Under the pieces are notes generated by a model. It made no database searches and was not told the origin of the DNA. It saw nothing but the letters and a program-made list of their open reading frames with translations. Source: Mycobacterium gastri (GTDB lineage: Bacteria > Actinomycetota > Actinomycetes > Mycobacteriales > Mycobacteriaceae). Taken from it: a stretch of DNA of 64,000 bases. The stretch lies in assembly GCF_002102175.1 (NCBI RefSeq), contig NZ_LQOX01000112.1, positions 46,001 to 110,000 on the forward strand, in the 5' to 3' direction. The translations under genes were made by a program, and so were the position numbers. Below, one piece after another: positions 55,055-63,448 of this stretch (position 1 is its first letter; every line of letters starts with the position of its first letter).

Positions 55055-56641
55055 GTGTTTGAATCGCTGTCCGACCGGTTGACCAGTGCCCTCCAGGGGC
55101 TACGCGGCAAGGGTCGCCTGACCGACGCCGATATCGATGCCACGACACGTGAAATCCGGTTGGCGCTGCTGGAAGCCGACGTTTCGCTGCCCGTGGTCAG
55201 GGCGTTCGTCCACCGGATCAAAGAACGCGCCCGCGGCGCCGAAGTGTCCGGGGCACTCAATCCGGCCCAACAGGTCGTCAAGATCGTCAACGACGAACTC
55301 ATCGGCATCCTCGGTGGACAGACCCGCGAACTGGTGTTCGCCAAGACGCCGCCGACCGTCATCATGCTCGCCGGCCTGCAGGGCTCCGGTAAGACGACGC
55401 TGGCCGGCAAGCTCGCCGTGCGCCTCAAGAGCCAAGGGCACACCCCGCTGCTGGTGGCCTGCGACCTGCAGCGCCCCGCCGCGGTCAATCAGCTGCAGGT
55501 CGTCGGCCAACGCGCCGGGGTGACGGTGTTCGCCCCGCACCCGGGCGCATCACCTGAGTCCGGACCCGGCGACCCGGTCGCCGTCGCCGCGGCGGGACTT
55601 GCCGAGGCCAGGGCCAGACACTTCGACGTCGTCATCGTCGACACCGCCGGACGGCTGGGCATCGACGAGGAGCTGATGGCCCAGGCCGCCGCCATCCGGG
55701 ACGCCATCGAACCCGACGAGGTGCTCTTCGTACTCGACGCGATGGTCGGCCAGGACGCTGTCACTACCGCGCAGGCGTTCGGCGAGGGCGTCGGCTTCAG
55801 CGGTGTGGTGCTGACCAAGCTGGACGGCGACGCCCGCGGCGGCGCGGCGCTGTCGGTCCGCGAAGTGACCGGTGTGCCAATCCTTTTCGCCTCCACCGGG
55901 GAGAAGCTGGAGGATTTCGACGTCTTCCATCCGGACCGGATGGCCAGCCGCATCCTGGGCATGGGCGATGTGCTGAGCCTGATCGAACAGGCCGAGCAGG
56001 TCTTCGACGCCCAGCGAGCCGAGGAAGCCGCGGTCAAGATCGGCGCCGGCGAGCTGACCCTGGAAGACTTCCTCGAGCAGATGCTCGCCGTCCGCAAGAT
56101 GGGCCCCATCGGCACGCTGCTGGGAATGCTGCCCGGCGCGGGTCAGATGAAGGAAGCACTGGCCGAGATCGACGACAAGCAGCTCGACCGGGTGCAGGCC
56201 ATCATCCGCGGGATGACGCCCGAAGAGCGGGCGGACCCCAAGATCATCAACGCGTCGCGGCGGCTGCGCATCGCCAACGGCTCGGGCGTGACGGTGTCGG
56301 AGGTCAACCAGCTCGTCGACCGCTTCTTCGAAGCCCGCAAGATGATGTCCTCGATGCTCGGCGGCATGGGTATCCCCGGTCTGGGCCGCAAGTCCGCGAC
56401 ACGCAAATCCAAGGCCGCCCGAGGAAAGGCCGGCAAGAAGGGCAAGAAGGGCGCCCGCGGTCCGACACCGCCGAAGGTCAAGAGCCCCTTCGGTATGCCG
56501 GGTATGCCGGGTATGCCGGGTATGCCGGCAGGATTCCCGGACCTGTCGCACATGCCTGAAGGCCTCGACGAGCTGCCGCCCGGACTGGCCGACTTCGACC
56601 TATCCAAGCTGAAGTTCCCGGGCAACCCCGGCAAGAAGTAG
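55055..56641 (+). CDS. ffh: Ffh, signal recognition particle protein (SRP54)
   Basis: The GTPase of the bacterial SRP; with 4.5S RNA it binds nascent membrane proteins and docks at FtsY. The 528-residue product has an N domain and a G domain with GLQGSGKTTLAGKLA near 109-123, DTAGRLGIDEEL near 195 and TKLDGDARGGAALS near 256. A methionine-rich M domain (MGPIGTLLGMLPGAGQMK near 350) follows. The C-terminus has a basic KSKAARGKAGKKGKKGARG tract and then a Met-Pro-Gly repeat. The GTG at 55055 lies after a 201-base spacer. Confidence 0.96.
   Translation: MFESLSDRLTSALQGLRGKGRLTDADIDATTREIRLALLEADVSLPVVRAFVHRIKERARGAEVSGALNPAQQVVKIVNDELIGILGGQTRELVFAKTPPTVIMLAGLQGSGKTTLAGKLAVRLKSQGHTPLLVACDLQRPAAVNQLQVVGQRAGVTVFAPHPGASPESGPGDPVAVAAAGLAEARARHFDVVIVDTAGRLGIDEELMAQAAAIRDAIEPDEVLFVLDAMVGQDAVTTAQAFGEGVGFSGVVLTKLDGDARGGAALSVREVTGVPILFASTGEKLEDFDVFHPDRMASRILGMGDVLSLIEQAEQVFDAQRAEEAAVKIGAGELTLEDFLEQMLAVRKMGPIGTLLGMLPGAGQMKEALAEIDDKQLDRVQAIIRGMTPEERADPKIINASRRLRIANGSGVTVSEVNQLVDRFFEARKMMSSMLGGMGIPGLGRKSATRKSKAARGKAGKKGKKGARGPTPPKVKSPFGMPGMPGMPGMPAGFPDLSHMPEGLDELPPGLADFDLSKLKFPGNPGKK
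56492..56527. repeat. 9-bp tandem repeat GGTATGCCG (4 copies) inside ffh
   Basis: Four perfect, consecutive copies encode GMPGMPGMPGMP near residue 480 in the tail of Ffh, after the M domain. Being in frame, copy-number changes would lengthen or shorten the tail without breaking the gene. Useful as a potential strain marker. Confidence 0.95.
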
Positions 56642-56648
56642 CCGCGCC

Positions 56649-57737
56649 GTGCCCCTGCACGTGCGAGGCCTGGCGCTGCCCGACGAGACCCCGATCGACC
56701 TGTGGATCGTCGACGGTTGCATCAGCACCGAGCCCGTCGCCGGCGCCGACACCGTCTTCGGTGCCTCTGGGGCCGGCTGGATCCTGCCGGGCCTGGTGGA
56801 CGCGCACTGCCATGTCGGGCTCGGGCAACACGGTGCCATCGCCCTCGACGAGGCGGCAACCCAGGCCGAGACCGAACGTGACGTGGGCGCACTGCTGCTG
56901 CGCGATTGCGGCTCACCGACCGATACCCGCAGTCTCGACGACCGCCACGACCTGCCTCGCATCATCCGCGCCGGCAGGCATCTGGCCAGGCCCAAGCGCT
57001 ACATCCCCGGCTTCGGCGCCGAACTCGAGGACGAATCGCAGCTGCCGGCCGCGGTGGCCGAGCAGGCCCGCCGCGGCGACGGTTGGGTCAAGCTGGTCGG
57101 CGACTGGATCGACCGCCAAGCCGGCGATCTCGCCCCGCTGTGGTCCGACGACGTGCTCAAGGCCGCCATCGATGCCGCGCATACGCACGGGGCCCGGGTC
57201 ACCGCACACGTCTTCGGTGAGGATGCACTGCCGGGCCTGATCACCGCCGGAATCGACTGTATCGAGCACGGTACCGGGCTGACCGACGACACCATCGCGC
57301 TGATGCTCGAACACCAAACCGCATTGGTGCCCACGCTGATCAACGTCGAAAACTTCCCGGGTATCGCGGATTCAGCGACTCGCTACCCGGCCTATGCCGC
57401 CCACATGCGCGACCTCTATACCCGCACCTACCCACGGGTGGCCGCGGCGCGGGAGGCCGGAGTCGCGGTGTATGCCGGTAGCGATGCCGGCAGCACGGTC
57501 CGGCATGGACGTATTGCCGACGAGGTCGAGGCCCTCACGAAGATCGGGATGAGCCCGACCGATGCATTGGGCGCGGCGTGCTGGGACGCTCGGCGCTGGT
57601 TGGGCCGGCCCGGCCTGGACCACGGCGCATCGGCTGATTTGTTGTGCTACGTCGAGGACCCGCGGCAGGGCCCCGGTGTGCTGAACCAGCCCGATGTGAT
57701 AATCCTGCGCGGCAAGATGTTTCGGGCCAAGTGTTAA
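56649..57737 (+). CDS. Amidohydrolase-family metal-dependent hydrolase (Rv2915c-like)
   Basis: A 362-residue member of the amidohydrolase superfamily. The metal-binding pair is HCH in LVDAHCHVGLG (residues 53-55). A lysine lies in GWVKLVGDW, further histidines in VTAHVFGED and CIEHGTGL, and the late aspartate in YAGSDAGST. The GTG at 56649 lies seven bases after ffh, in the same order as Rv2916c-Rv2915c. The natural substrate is not known; relatives act on imidazolone-propionate-like or peptide substrates. It is probably cytosolic, as no signal peptide is visible. Confidence 0.85.
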   Translation: MPLHVRGLALPDETPIDLWIVDGCISTEPVAGADTVFGASGAGWILPGLVDAHCHVGLGQHGAIALDEAATQAETERDVGALLLRDCGSPTDTRSLDDRHDLPRIIRAGRHLARPKRYIPGFGAELEDESQLPAAVAEQARRGDGWVKLVGDWIDRQAGDLAPLWSDDVLKAAIDAAHTHGARVTAHVFGEDALPGLITAGIDCIEHGTGLTDDTIALMLEHQTALVPTLINVENFPGIADSATRYPAYAAHMRDLYTRTYPRVAAAREAGVAVYAGSDAGSTVRHGRIADEVEALTKIGMSPTDALGAACWDARRWLGRPGLDHGASADLLCYVEDPRQGPGVLNQPDVIILRGKMFRAKC

Positions 57738-57796
57738 CCGACTGTTAGCCGGACGCTTGCCGGGCGAGCTGGCGCGGCGGCGGTTACCATCGCGGA

Positions 57797-59488
57797 ATGG
57801 CGTTGGCCGGCGGCGCGACCTTTGCCGCCTACACAATCGTGCGACCGCTGGGGTCGGGCACTACGGGCGAGGTCTATCTCGTCGAGGATCCGCGCTCGGC
57901 GCAGTGGGCGGCGCTGAAGGTTCTCTCACCCGCCCTGTCGTCGGACCCCGAGTTCCGCCGGCGATTCCACCGGGAGACCGCCGTCGCCGCGAACCTCTAT
58001 CACCCGAACATCGTCGAGGTCCACGACCGCGGCGAGTTCGAAGGCCGACTGTGGATCGCGATGGACTACATCGACGGCATCAGCGCCGAGCAGCTGATGC
58101 GCGAGCGGTTTCCGGCGGTGTTACCAATCGGCGAGGTGCTCGCCATGGTCAGCGCCACCGCCGCCGCTCTCGACTACGCCCATCAGCGGGGGCTGTCGCA
58201 CGGTGACGTCAAGCCCGCCAACATCCTGGTGACCAGCCCGGGGCCAGGTGAGCCGCGGATTCTGTTGAGCGACTTCGGGATAGCGCAGCCCGCGCCGGCT
58301 CAGGCGGCGGGGGCCGAGGCCGACGGGCGCGCCGACCAGTATGCCCTGGCGGCTACGGCTTTTCAGCTGTTCACCGGCACACCACCGGTCGACGCACCGG
58401 CCAAACTCAGCGACCTGCGCCCGGACCTGGCACGACTCGATACCGCCTTGTCCAGGGCGCTCAACGCCGACCCCGCCGGCCGTTTCGGGAGCTGCCGGGA
58501 ATTCGCCGATGCGCTCAACGAGCAGGCCGGGATCATGCCGGTCGATCAACGCCCCGAGGCTGGCGATGCAGCGACGGCCTGGCCGGCGGCTACCGTTGCC
58601 GAACCGGCCTATGTCGTCGACTACCCGGTCTACGACTGGCCGCAGAGCCCAGCAGCACCACCGTCCCCACCGCCCCAACCGGTGACACGGCAACGGCGCG
58701 GCACCCCGCTGCAGTCGGCGGCCGCGGCGCTGGCCCGGCGCCTCGACGCGTTCTCGCAATCAACGCGAGAACCAAGCACGCGCAGACGCCACCGGATCCT
58801 GCTCGGCTCGGCCGTCGTCGTCCTGCTCGTCGGCCTGCTCGCCGTCGGCATCGCGATCGGCCGCAAGACGACCAGCGACCATCCTCAGGCTGCCGGTCCG
58901 CAGACCAGTTCATCCGCTGCATCCAGCATGCCGGCGACCGGTGACCCGGCCGCCCCGCCGGCCCCCCTTGACGGCACCTACCAAATCGAGCTCCAACGCT
59001 CGAAGCAGACCTACGACTACACCCCGAGTCCGCAGCCTCCGGACGTCAACAGCTGGTGGGCGATCCGGTCTTCGTGCACGCCGACGGGCTGTCTGGCCGC
59101 GGCCACCATGCTCGACGACAACGACCATACGCAGGCAAAGTCGAGTGTTCGCCCGCTGGTCTTGGAGTTCGGCCAAGGCCAGTGGAAGTCCCGGCCCGAG
59201 GCGGTGCAGTTCGCGTGCATCGGTCCCAACGGCGCGGCCAGCACCCAGGCCACCACCCAGGTGCTGTCGTTGCGGCCACAACCGGTCGGGGATCTCGTGG
59301 GCGAGATGGTGGTCACCGTGCACAGCAACGAATGCGGTCAACAGGGAGCCGTCATCCGCATCCCTGCGGTGGCCAGCCGCAGCGGTGATCTGCCGCCCGC
59401 GGTCAACGTGCCGGATCCGGTGACCATTCCCGAAAACCCGCCGGCAACCACAACGCCGACCACGCCGCCGTCCGGCCCGGGCCGCTGA
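57797..59488 (+). CDS. pknI: PknI, membrane serine/threonine protein kinase
   Basis: A transmembrane eukaryote-like kinase (563 residues; 585 in M. tuberculosis). The kinase domain spans about 10-250. The glycine loop LGSGTTGEVYLVED is at 18-31, the ATP lysine at 41, and the catalytic loop HGDVKPAN at 135-142 with Asp137. DFG is at 159-161. A glycine replaces the usual arginine before the catalytic aspartate, so it is a non-RD kinase, and the activation segment is short. A Pro-rich juxtamembrane linker is followed by one span (LLGSAVVVLLVGLLAVGIAI, about 334-354). The external domain has four cysteines. It lies in the ffh-pknI-TetR neighbourhood, as in M. tuberculosis, where PknI has been linked to growth and division control. 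Confidence 0.93.
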   Translation: MALAGGATFAAYTIVRPLGSGTTGEVYLVEDPRSAQWAALKVLSPALSSDPEFRRRFHRETAVAANLYHPNIVEVHDRGEFEGRLWIAMDYIDGISAEQLMRERFPAVLPIGEVLAMVSATAAALDYAHQRGLSHGDVKPANILVTSPGPGEPRILLSDFGIAQPAPAQAAGAEADGRADQYALAATAFQLFTGTPPVDAPAKLSDLRPDLARLDTALSRALNADPAGRFGSCREFADALNEQAGIMPVDQRPEAGDAATAWPAATVAEPAYVVDYPVYDWPQSPAAPPSPPPQPVTRQRRGTPLQSAAAALARRLDAFSQSTREPSTRRRHRILLGSAVVVLLVGLLAVGIAIGRKTTSDHPQAAGPQTSSSAASSMPATGDPAAPPAPLDGTYQIELQRSKQTYDYTPSPQPPDVNSWWAIRSSCTPTGCLAAATMLDDNDHTQAKSSVRPLVLEFGQGQWKSRPEAVQFACIGPNGAASTQATTQVLSLRPQPVGDLVGEMVVTVHSNECGQQGAVIRIPAVASRSGDLPPAVNVPDPVTIPENPPATTTPTTPPSGPGR

Positions 59489-59591
59489 GACTACGACGGC
59501 CGTTTTGGCGGGGAATCGCGCGCGCCCGGAAAGATTGCGAGCGATCACTATCTATGTTACGTTCGTGGCAACTCGAAGAACCGGAGGAACT

Positions 59592-61373
59592 GTGAGCTAC
59601 GACGTAATCATTCGCGACGGACTGTGGTTCGACGGCACCGGCGCCGCGCCGCAGACCCGAAGCCTGGGCATCCGTGACGGAGTAGTGGCCACGGTGTCCC
59701 ACAAGCCGCTGGACGAAACCGGCTGCCCGGAGGTGATCGACGCGGCGGGGAAGTGGGTGGTGCCCGGATTCATCGACGTGCACACCCATTACGACGCCGA
59801 GGTGCTGCTCGATCCCGGACTGCGCGAATCGGTGCGCCATGGCGTCACCACGGTGCTGCTGGGCAACTGTTCGCTGTCGACGGTGTACGCCAACTCCGAG
59901 GACGCCGCCGACCTTTTCAGCCGCGTCGAAGCGGTGCCGCGCGAGTTCGTCTACCGTGCCCTGGACACTAATCGGACGTGGTCCACGGCAGCCGAATACA
60001 TCAAGGCCATCGACACCCTGCCGCTGGGCCCGAATGTGGGTTCGCTGCTTGGCCATTCGGATTTGCGGGCGGCGGTGCTCGGGCTTGACCGCGCCACCGA
60101 TGCCACCGTTCGGCCCACCGATGCCGAACTGGAGACGATGGCGAGGTTGCTCGACGAGGCGCTTGACGCCGGAATGCTCGGCATGTCCGGGATGGACGCG
60201 GCGATCGACAAGCTCGACGGCGACCGTTTCCGGTCCCGCGCGCTGCCGTCCACCTTCGCGACCTGGCGTGAGCGGCGCAAGCTCATCTCGGTGTTGCGCA
60301 GGCGCGGCCGGATCCTGCAGAGCGCACCCGACCTCGACAGGCCGGCGACCGGACTGCTGTTCTTCCTGGCCAGCAGCCGAATCATCAATCGCCGCAAGGG
60401 AGTTCGGATGAGCATGCTGGTGTCGGCCGACGCCAAGTCGATGCCGCTGGCCGTGCACACCTTCGGCCTCGGCACCCGCATCCTCAACAAGCTGCTGGGC
60501 GCCAGCGTGCGCTTCCAGCACCTGCCGGTCCCGTTCGAGCTGTACTCCGACGGAATCGATCTGCCGGTCTTCGAAGAATTCGGCGCCGGCACGGCGGCGC
60601 TGCATCTGCGTGAACAACTGGAACGCAACGAATTGCTGGCCGACAAGTCCTACCGCCGGCGGTTCCGGCTCGAGTTCGACCGCATCAAGCTCGGGCCCAC
60701 GTTGTGGCACCGCGACTTCCACGACGCGGTGATCGTCGAGTGCCCCGATAAATCGTTGATCGGCAAGAGCTTTGGGGCGATCGCCGACGAACGTGGACTG
60801 CATCCGCTCGACGCGTTCCTCGACGTGCTGGTGGACAACGGCGAACGCAACGTGCGCTGGACGACCACCGTCGCCAACCACCGGCCCAACGAGCTCAACA
60901 AGCTCGCCGCCGAGCCGAGCGTCCACATGGGCTTCTCCGACGCCGGTGCGCACCTGCGCAACATGGCCTTCTACAACTTCCCGCTTCGGCTGCTCAAGCG
61001 GACGCGCGACGCCGACCGGGCCGGCAAGCCATTCCTGTCCATCCAGCGCGCGGTGCATCGCCTGACCGGTGAAGTGGCCGAGTGGTTCGGCATCAACGCC
61101 GGCACGCTGCGCCAGGGCGACCGCGCTGACTTCGTGGTGATCGACCCGGCCCATCTCGACGAATCGGTGGACGGGTACCACGAGGCGGAGGCCTCCTTCT
61201 ACGGCGGCTTGCGGCGCATGGTCAACCGCAACGACGCGACCGTCGTCGCAACCGGGGTCAACGGCGCCGTCGTCTTCCGCGGGGGTCAGTTCCGGGACGG
61301 TTACGGGCAGACCGTGCAGTCGGGACGGTACTTGCGAGCGGGTGAACGCAATGCCATCAGGGTCGGCGCCTGA
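59592..61373 (+). CDS. D-aminoacylase / N-acyl-D-amino-acid deacylase-like protein (Rv2913c-like)
   Basis: The 593-residue product belongs to the amidohydrolase superfamily, D-aminoacylase group (annotated D-amino acid aminohydrolase). The GTG at 59592 is chosen because a GGAGG site lies just upstream and VSYDVIIRDGLWFDGTG is the usual start. The frame runs 29 codons further but is not family-like. HTH in IDVHTHYDAEVL (64-66) binds metal. Later motifs are LGNCSLSTVY, GMSGMDAAID, SDAGAHLRNM and LRQGDRADFVVIDP near the C-terminus. It is followed after one base by the TetR gene, suggesting it is coregulated. Confidence 0.85.
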   Translation: MSYDVIIRDGLWFDGTGAAPQTRSLGIRDGVVATVSHKPLDETGCPEVIDAAGKWVVPGFIDVHTHYDAEVLLDPGLRESVRHGVTTVLLGNCSLSTVYANSEDAADLFSRVEAVPREFVYRALDTNRTWSTAAEYIKAIDTLPLGPNVGSLLGHSDLRAAVLGLDRATDATVRPTDAELETMARLLDEALDAGMLGMSGMDAAIDKLDGDRFRSRALPSTFATWRERRKLISVLRRRGRILQSAPDLDRPATGLLFFLASSRIINRRKGVRMSMLVSADAKSMPLAVHTFGLGTRILNKLLGASVRFQHLPVPFELYSDGIDLPVFEEFGAGTAALHLREQLERNELLADKSYRRRFRLEFDRIKLGPTLWHRDFHDAVIVECPDKSLIGKSFGAIADERGLHPLDAFLDVLVDNGERNVRWTTTVANHRPNELNKLAAEPSVHMGFSDAGAHLRNMAFYNFPLRLLKRTRDADRAGKPFLSIQRAVHRLTGEVAEWFGINAGTLRQGDRADFVVIDPAHLDESVDGYHEAEASFYGGLRRMVNRNDATVVATGVNGAVVFRGGQFRDGYGQTVQSGRYLRAGERNAIRVGA

Positions 61374-61374
61374 G

Positions 61375-61962
61375 ATGGCGCGCACCCAGCAGCAACGCCG
61401 CGAGGAAACCGTTGGACGGCTTCTCGACGCCTGCATCGCCACCATCATCGAGGTGGGCTACGCCCGGGCGTCCGCGGCCGTGATCACCAAGCGGGCCGGG
61501 GTGTCGGTAGGCGCACTGTTTCGCCACTTCGACACGATGGGCGACTTCATGGCGGCCACGGCTTCGGAGGTGTTGCGCCGTCAGCTCGAGACGTTCACCA
61601 AGCGCGTCGCCGAGATACCGGCCGACCGGCCGGCGCTAGAATCGGCGCTGGCAATCCTGCGGGACATCACCAGCGGTCCGACCAACGCCGTACTGTACGA
61701 ACTGCTGATCGCCGCGCGCACCGACGACAAGCTCAGAGAGACATTGCAGCAGGAACTCGGCCAGTATTCAGCCAAGATCTACGAGGCGGCCCGGGCGCTG
61801 CCCGGTGCTGAGAGCTTCCCGGAGGAGACGTTTCCCGTCATCGTGGCACTGCTGACGAACGTGTTCGACGGAGCCGCCGTGGTGCAGGGGGTTCTGCCAC
61901 AGCCGGAGATCGAGGAGCGGCGGATCCCGGTGCTCACCGCGCTGCTGACCGGCGCCTTGTGA
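61375..61962 (+). CDS. TetR-family transcriptional regulator (Rv2912c-like)
   Basis: A 195-residue repressor-type protein. The N-terminal helix-turn-helix (about 10-56) reads TVGRLLDACIATIIEVGYARA, then VITKRAGVSVGALFRHFD, the classical TetR pattern. The C-terminal ligand domain is of unknown specificity. The ATG at 61375 gives 195 residues, the same as M. tuberculosis; an upstream in-frame ATG at 61342 would overlap the preceding gene. It lies directly behind the D-aminoacylase-like gene, a plausible target or coregulated partner. It ends two bases before a large hairpin. Confidence 0.9.
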   Translation: MARTQQQRREETVGRLLDACIATIIEVGYARASAAVITKRAGVSVGALFRHFDTMGDFMAATASEVLRRQLETFTKRVAEIPADRPALESALAILRDITSGPTNAVLYELLIAARTDDKLRETLQQELGQYSAKIYEAARALPGAESFPEETFPVIVALLTNVFDGAAVVQGVLPQPEIEERRIPVLTALLTGAL

Positions 61963-61964
61963 CC

Positions 61965-62024
61965 GCGAGCAGACGCAAAATCGCCCCTTTTCGCTGAGCG
62001 AGGGGCGATTTTGTGTCTGCTCGC
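61965..62024. terminator. Large near-perfect inverted repeat between convergent TetR and dacB2 genes
   Basis: Two 24-base arms (61965-61988 and 62001-62024) pair with one mismatch around a 12-base loop that itself carries a TCGCT/AGCGA half-palindrome. The left arm contains CGCAAAATCGCCCCT and the right its complement. It starts two bases after the TetR stop and ends 14 bases before the dacB2 stop, and looks like a bidirectional terminator. From memory, hairpins with the CGAGCAGACGCAAAA word occur often in mycobacterial intergenic regions, so it may be a dispersed repeat. Confidence 0.8.
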
Positions 62025-62037
62025 GGGGCCGGCGGTC

Positions 62038-62922
62038 CTAGAGGGCGCCGATGCTGGCTTGCGGGCCGAGGGCAAATCCCCAGTCGAACAGGCTGGCGGC
62101 CTGATCCCAATAGGTGGGGCCGCCCTGTTTGACCGTCCCGTACATCATGGCGATCACCAGGCGGCGGCCGTTTCGGGCAGCGGCGCCGACGAATGTCTTG
62201 CGCGCGGCGTTGGTGAACCCGGTCTTGCCGCCGATCGCGCCCGGATAGCGCTGCAGCAGCTCGTCCTGGTTGACGATCGGTTGGTCACCGTTATCGCCGG
62301 GGAACATCGCCGAGGGTTCGGCAGTGATCTGAGCAAACACCGGATTGGCCATGGCGGCCCGGAAGATGACGGCGAGGTCGTGCGCCGTCGAGGCGCCGGA
62401 GCCGCCGGGTCCGTCCAAGCCGGACGGAGTGGCCGCATGGGTGCTTCCCGCACCGAGGGCAGCGGCTTTGGCGTTCATCTTGGCCACGGTGACGTTCTGG
62501 CCGCCCAGCATGTGCGCCAGTGTGTTGGCGGCGTCATTACCCGAAACCAGCAGGAGCGCGTCGAGCAGCTGCCGCGCGGTATACGTGCGGCCCGGCTTGA
62601 TGCCGACACAATTGCATTCGACCTCGGTGTCGGCGACATCGGCGACGACGGTCGAGTTCAGATCGAGTTCGTCCAGCGCAACCAACGCCAGCAGCACCTT
62701 GATCGTGCTCGCGGGCGGGTGGGCGACATTCTGGTCGCGTTCGGCCAATACCTGTCCGCTGTCGAGATCGGCCACGATCCAGGTCTGGGCCGGACCGTCA
62801 GGGATCGGTACCGAGCCGGCAGGCTGGACGTCGGTATCTGCCCTTGAGACCGGGGAGGTGGCGGCCGCGTTGACGGTGGCGACCGCGAGCAACGCTGCGG
62901 CCGCAGCCATGAGCTTCCGCAT
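62038..62922 (-). CDS. dacB2: DacB2, D-alanyl-D-alanine carboxypeptidase
   Basis: An exported low-molecular-weight penicillin-binding protein that trims peptidoglycan stem peptides. The 294-residue product (291 in M. tuberculosis) starts at ATG 62922 (MRKLMAAAAALLAVATV). Its signal peptide has a cleavage region near SRADT at 26-30, and a longer frame upstream is not supported. The three catalytic motifs are intact: SxxK at 72-75 (STIK), SGN at 127-129 and KTG at 233-235. Two close cysteines (ECNC) are present. The sequence follows M. tuberculosis Rv2911 throughout. It is convergent with the TetR gene and shares the hairpin terminator. Confidence 0.96.
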   Translation of the reverse strand: MRKLMAAAAALLAVATVNAAATSPVSRADTDVQPAGSVPIPDGPAQTWIVADLDSGQVLAERDQNVAHPPASTIKVLLALVALDELDLNSTVVADVADTEVECNCVGIKPGRTYTARQLLDALLLVSGNDAANTLAHMLGGQNVTVAKMNAKAAALGAGSTHAATPSGLDGPGGSGASTAHDLAVIFRAAMANPVFAQITAEPSAMFPGDNGDQPIVNQDELLQRYPGAIGGKTGFTNAARKTFVGAAARNGRRLVIAMMYGTVKQGGPTYWDQAASLFDWGFALGPQASIGAL

Positions 62923-63448
62923 GGGCGCAAAGTTTATCGTCCAGTGTTGCGCGACGCCCACTGCGGCGGGCGCCCCGGCGCGTCGGCGGGGATGCCTACG
63001 GCCACGGCATGTCACGCCAAGAGCAGAAAGCTCCGGTGCCAACGTCATGGACACCCAAGGCTAATAGTCGCGGCGGACACTCCCGTGCCAGGGCACGGGT
63101 CTGCCCTCCGGATCGGGGTCACCCGGGCGCCATTGTTGGTACGACTTGGTGCTCGGGCATCCACCGGAAGCGGCGTGGGCTGAAGGTGCTGCCAGCGCCA
63201 CACCGCTCAGCAGCAGTGTCGTTGCCAGTCCCGCGATCGCTGATTTCGTAATGCCCGGATAATCTCCCCGGCAATACGGCGCGTGCTGGGAAAATACCGT
63301 GATCGCGACCTACGGTCACGTTGACTTCTCTGCAGCGCCAGGCGGTTCTTTCGCAAGTGGACACCCGCCGCGGCGATACCGATCTCCACTTTCGCCGACT
63401 CCATGACGCGGTGGATCGCTACCGGCTGAAAAATCGGTCAGGTCGGCG
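62923..63448. other. 526-bp spacer between dacB2 and the SnoaL-like gene
   Basis: Promoter region for the divergent dacB2 and SnoaL-like genes, plus the small secreted ORF at 63061-63252 on the minus strand. Apart from these I see no other gene. A small near-palindrome CCCGTGCCAGGGCACGGG lies at 63082-63099, inside that small ORF. Confidence 0.6.
63061..63252 (-). CDS. Small secreted protein, non-canonical ATT start or decayed start codon
   Basis: On the reverse strand an open frame from ATT at 63252 to TAG at 63061 encodes 63 residues. The first part is an ideal signal peptide: TKSAIAGLATTLLLSGVALA with a cleavage region PSAHA-A at about residue 29. The mature part ASGGCPSTKSYQQWRPG is short, with one cysteine and a DPDPEG acidic turn. 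The frame is open back to a TAG at about residue -19, but it has no ATG, GTG or TTG before the hydrophobic core. ATT is the only plausible initiator and has GGGGAG eleven bases upstream. Either it is a rare ATT start or the original ATG has mutated. It reads the same way as dacB2, 138 bases upstream of it. Family unknown. Confidence 0.55.
   Translation of the reverse strand: MTKSAIAGLATTLLLSGVALAAPSAHAASGGCPSTKSYQQWRPGDPDPEGRPVPWHGSVRRDY

Noticed and set aside
54941..55060. Minus-strand frame ending VPDDEGARA just upstream of ffh
   Set aside because: About 40 codons look coding-like, but the frame would have to begin inside ffh and has no recognisable start or family. Probably a GC-bias artefact.
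63119..63404. Two other minus-strand ORFs (63119-63364 and 63207-63404) in the dacB2-SnoaL spacer
   Set aside because: They are out-of-frame shadows of the signal-peptide ORF at 63061-63252, with no signal sequence of their own and no good ribosome site.
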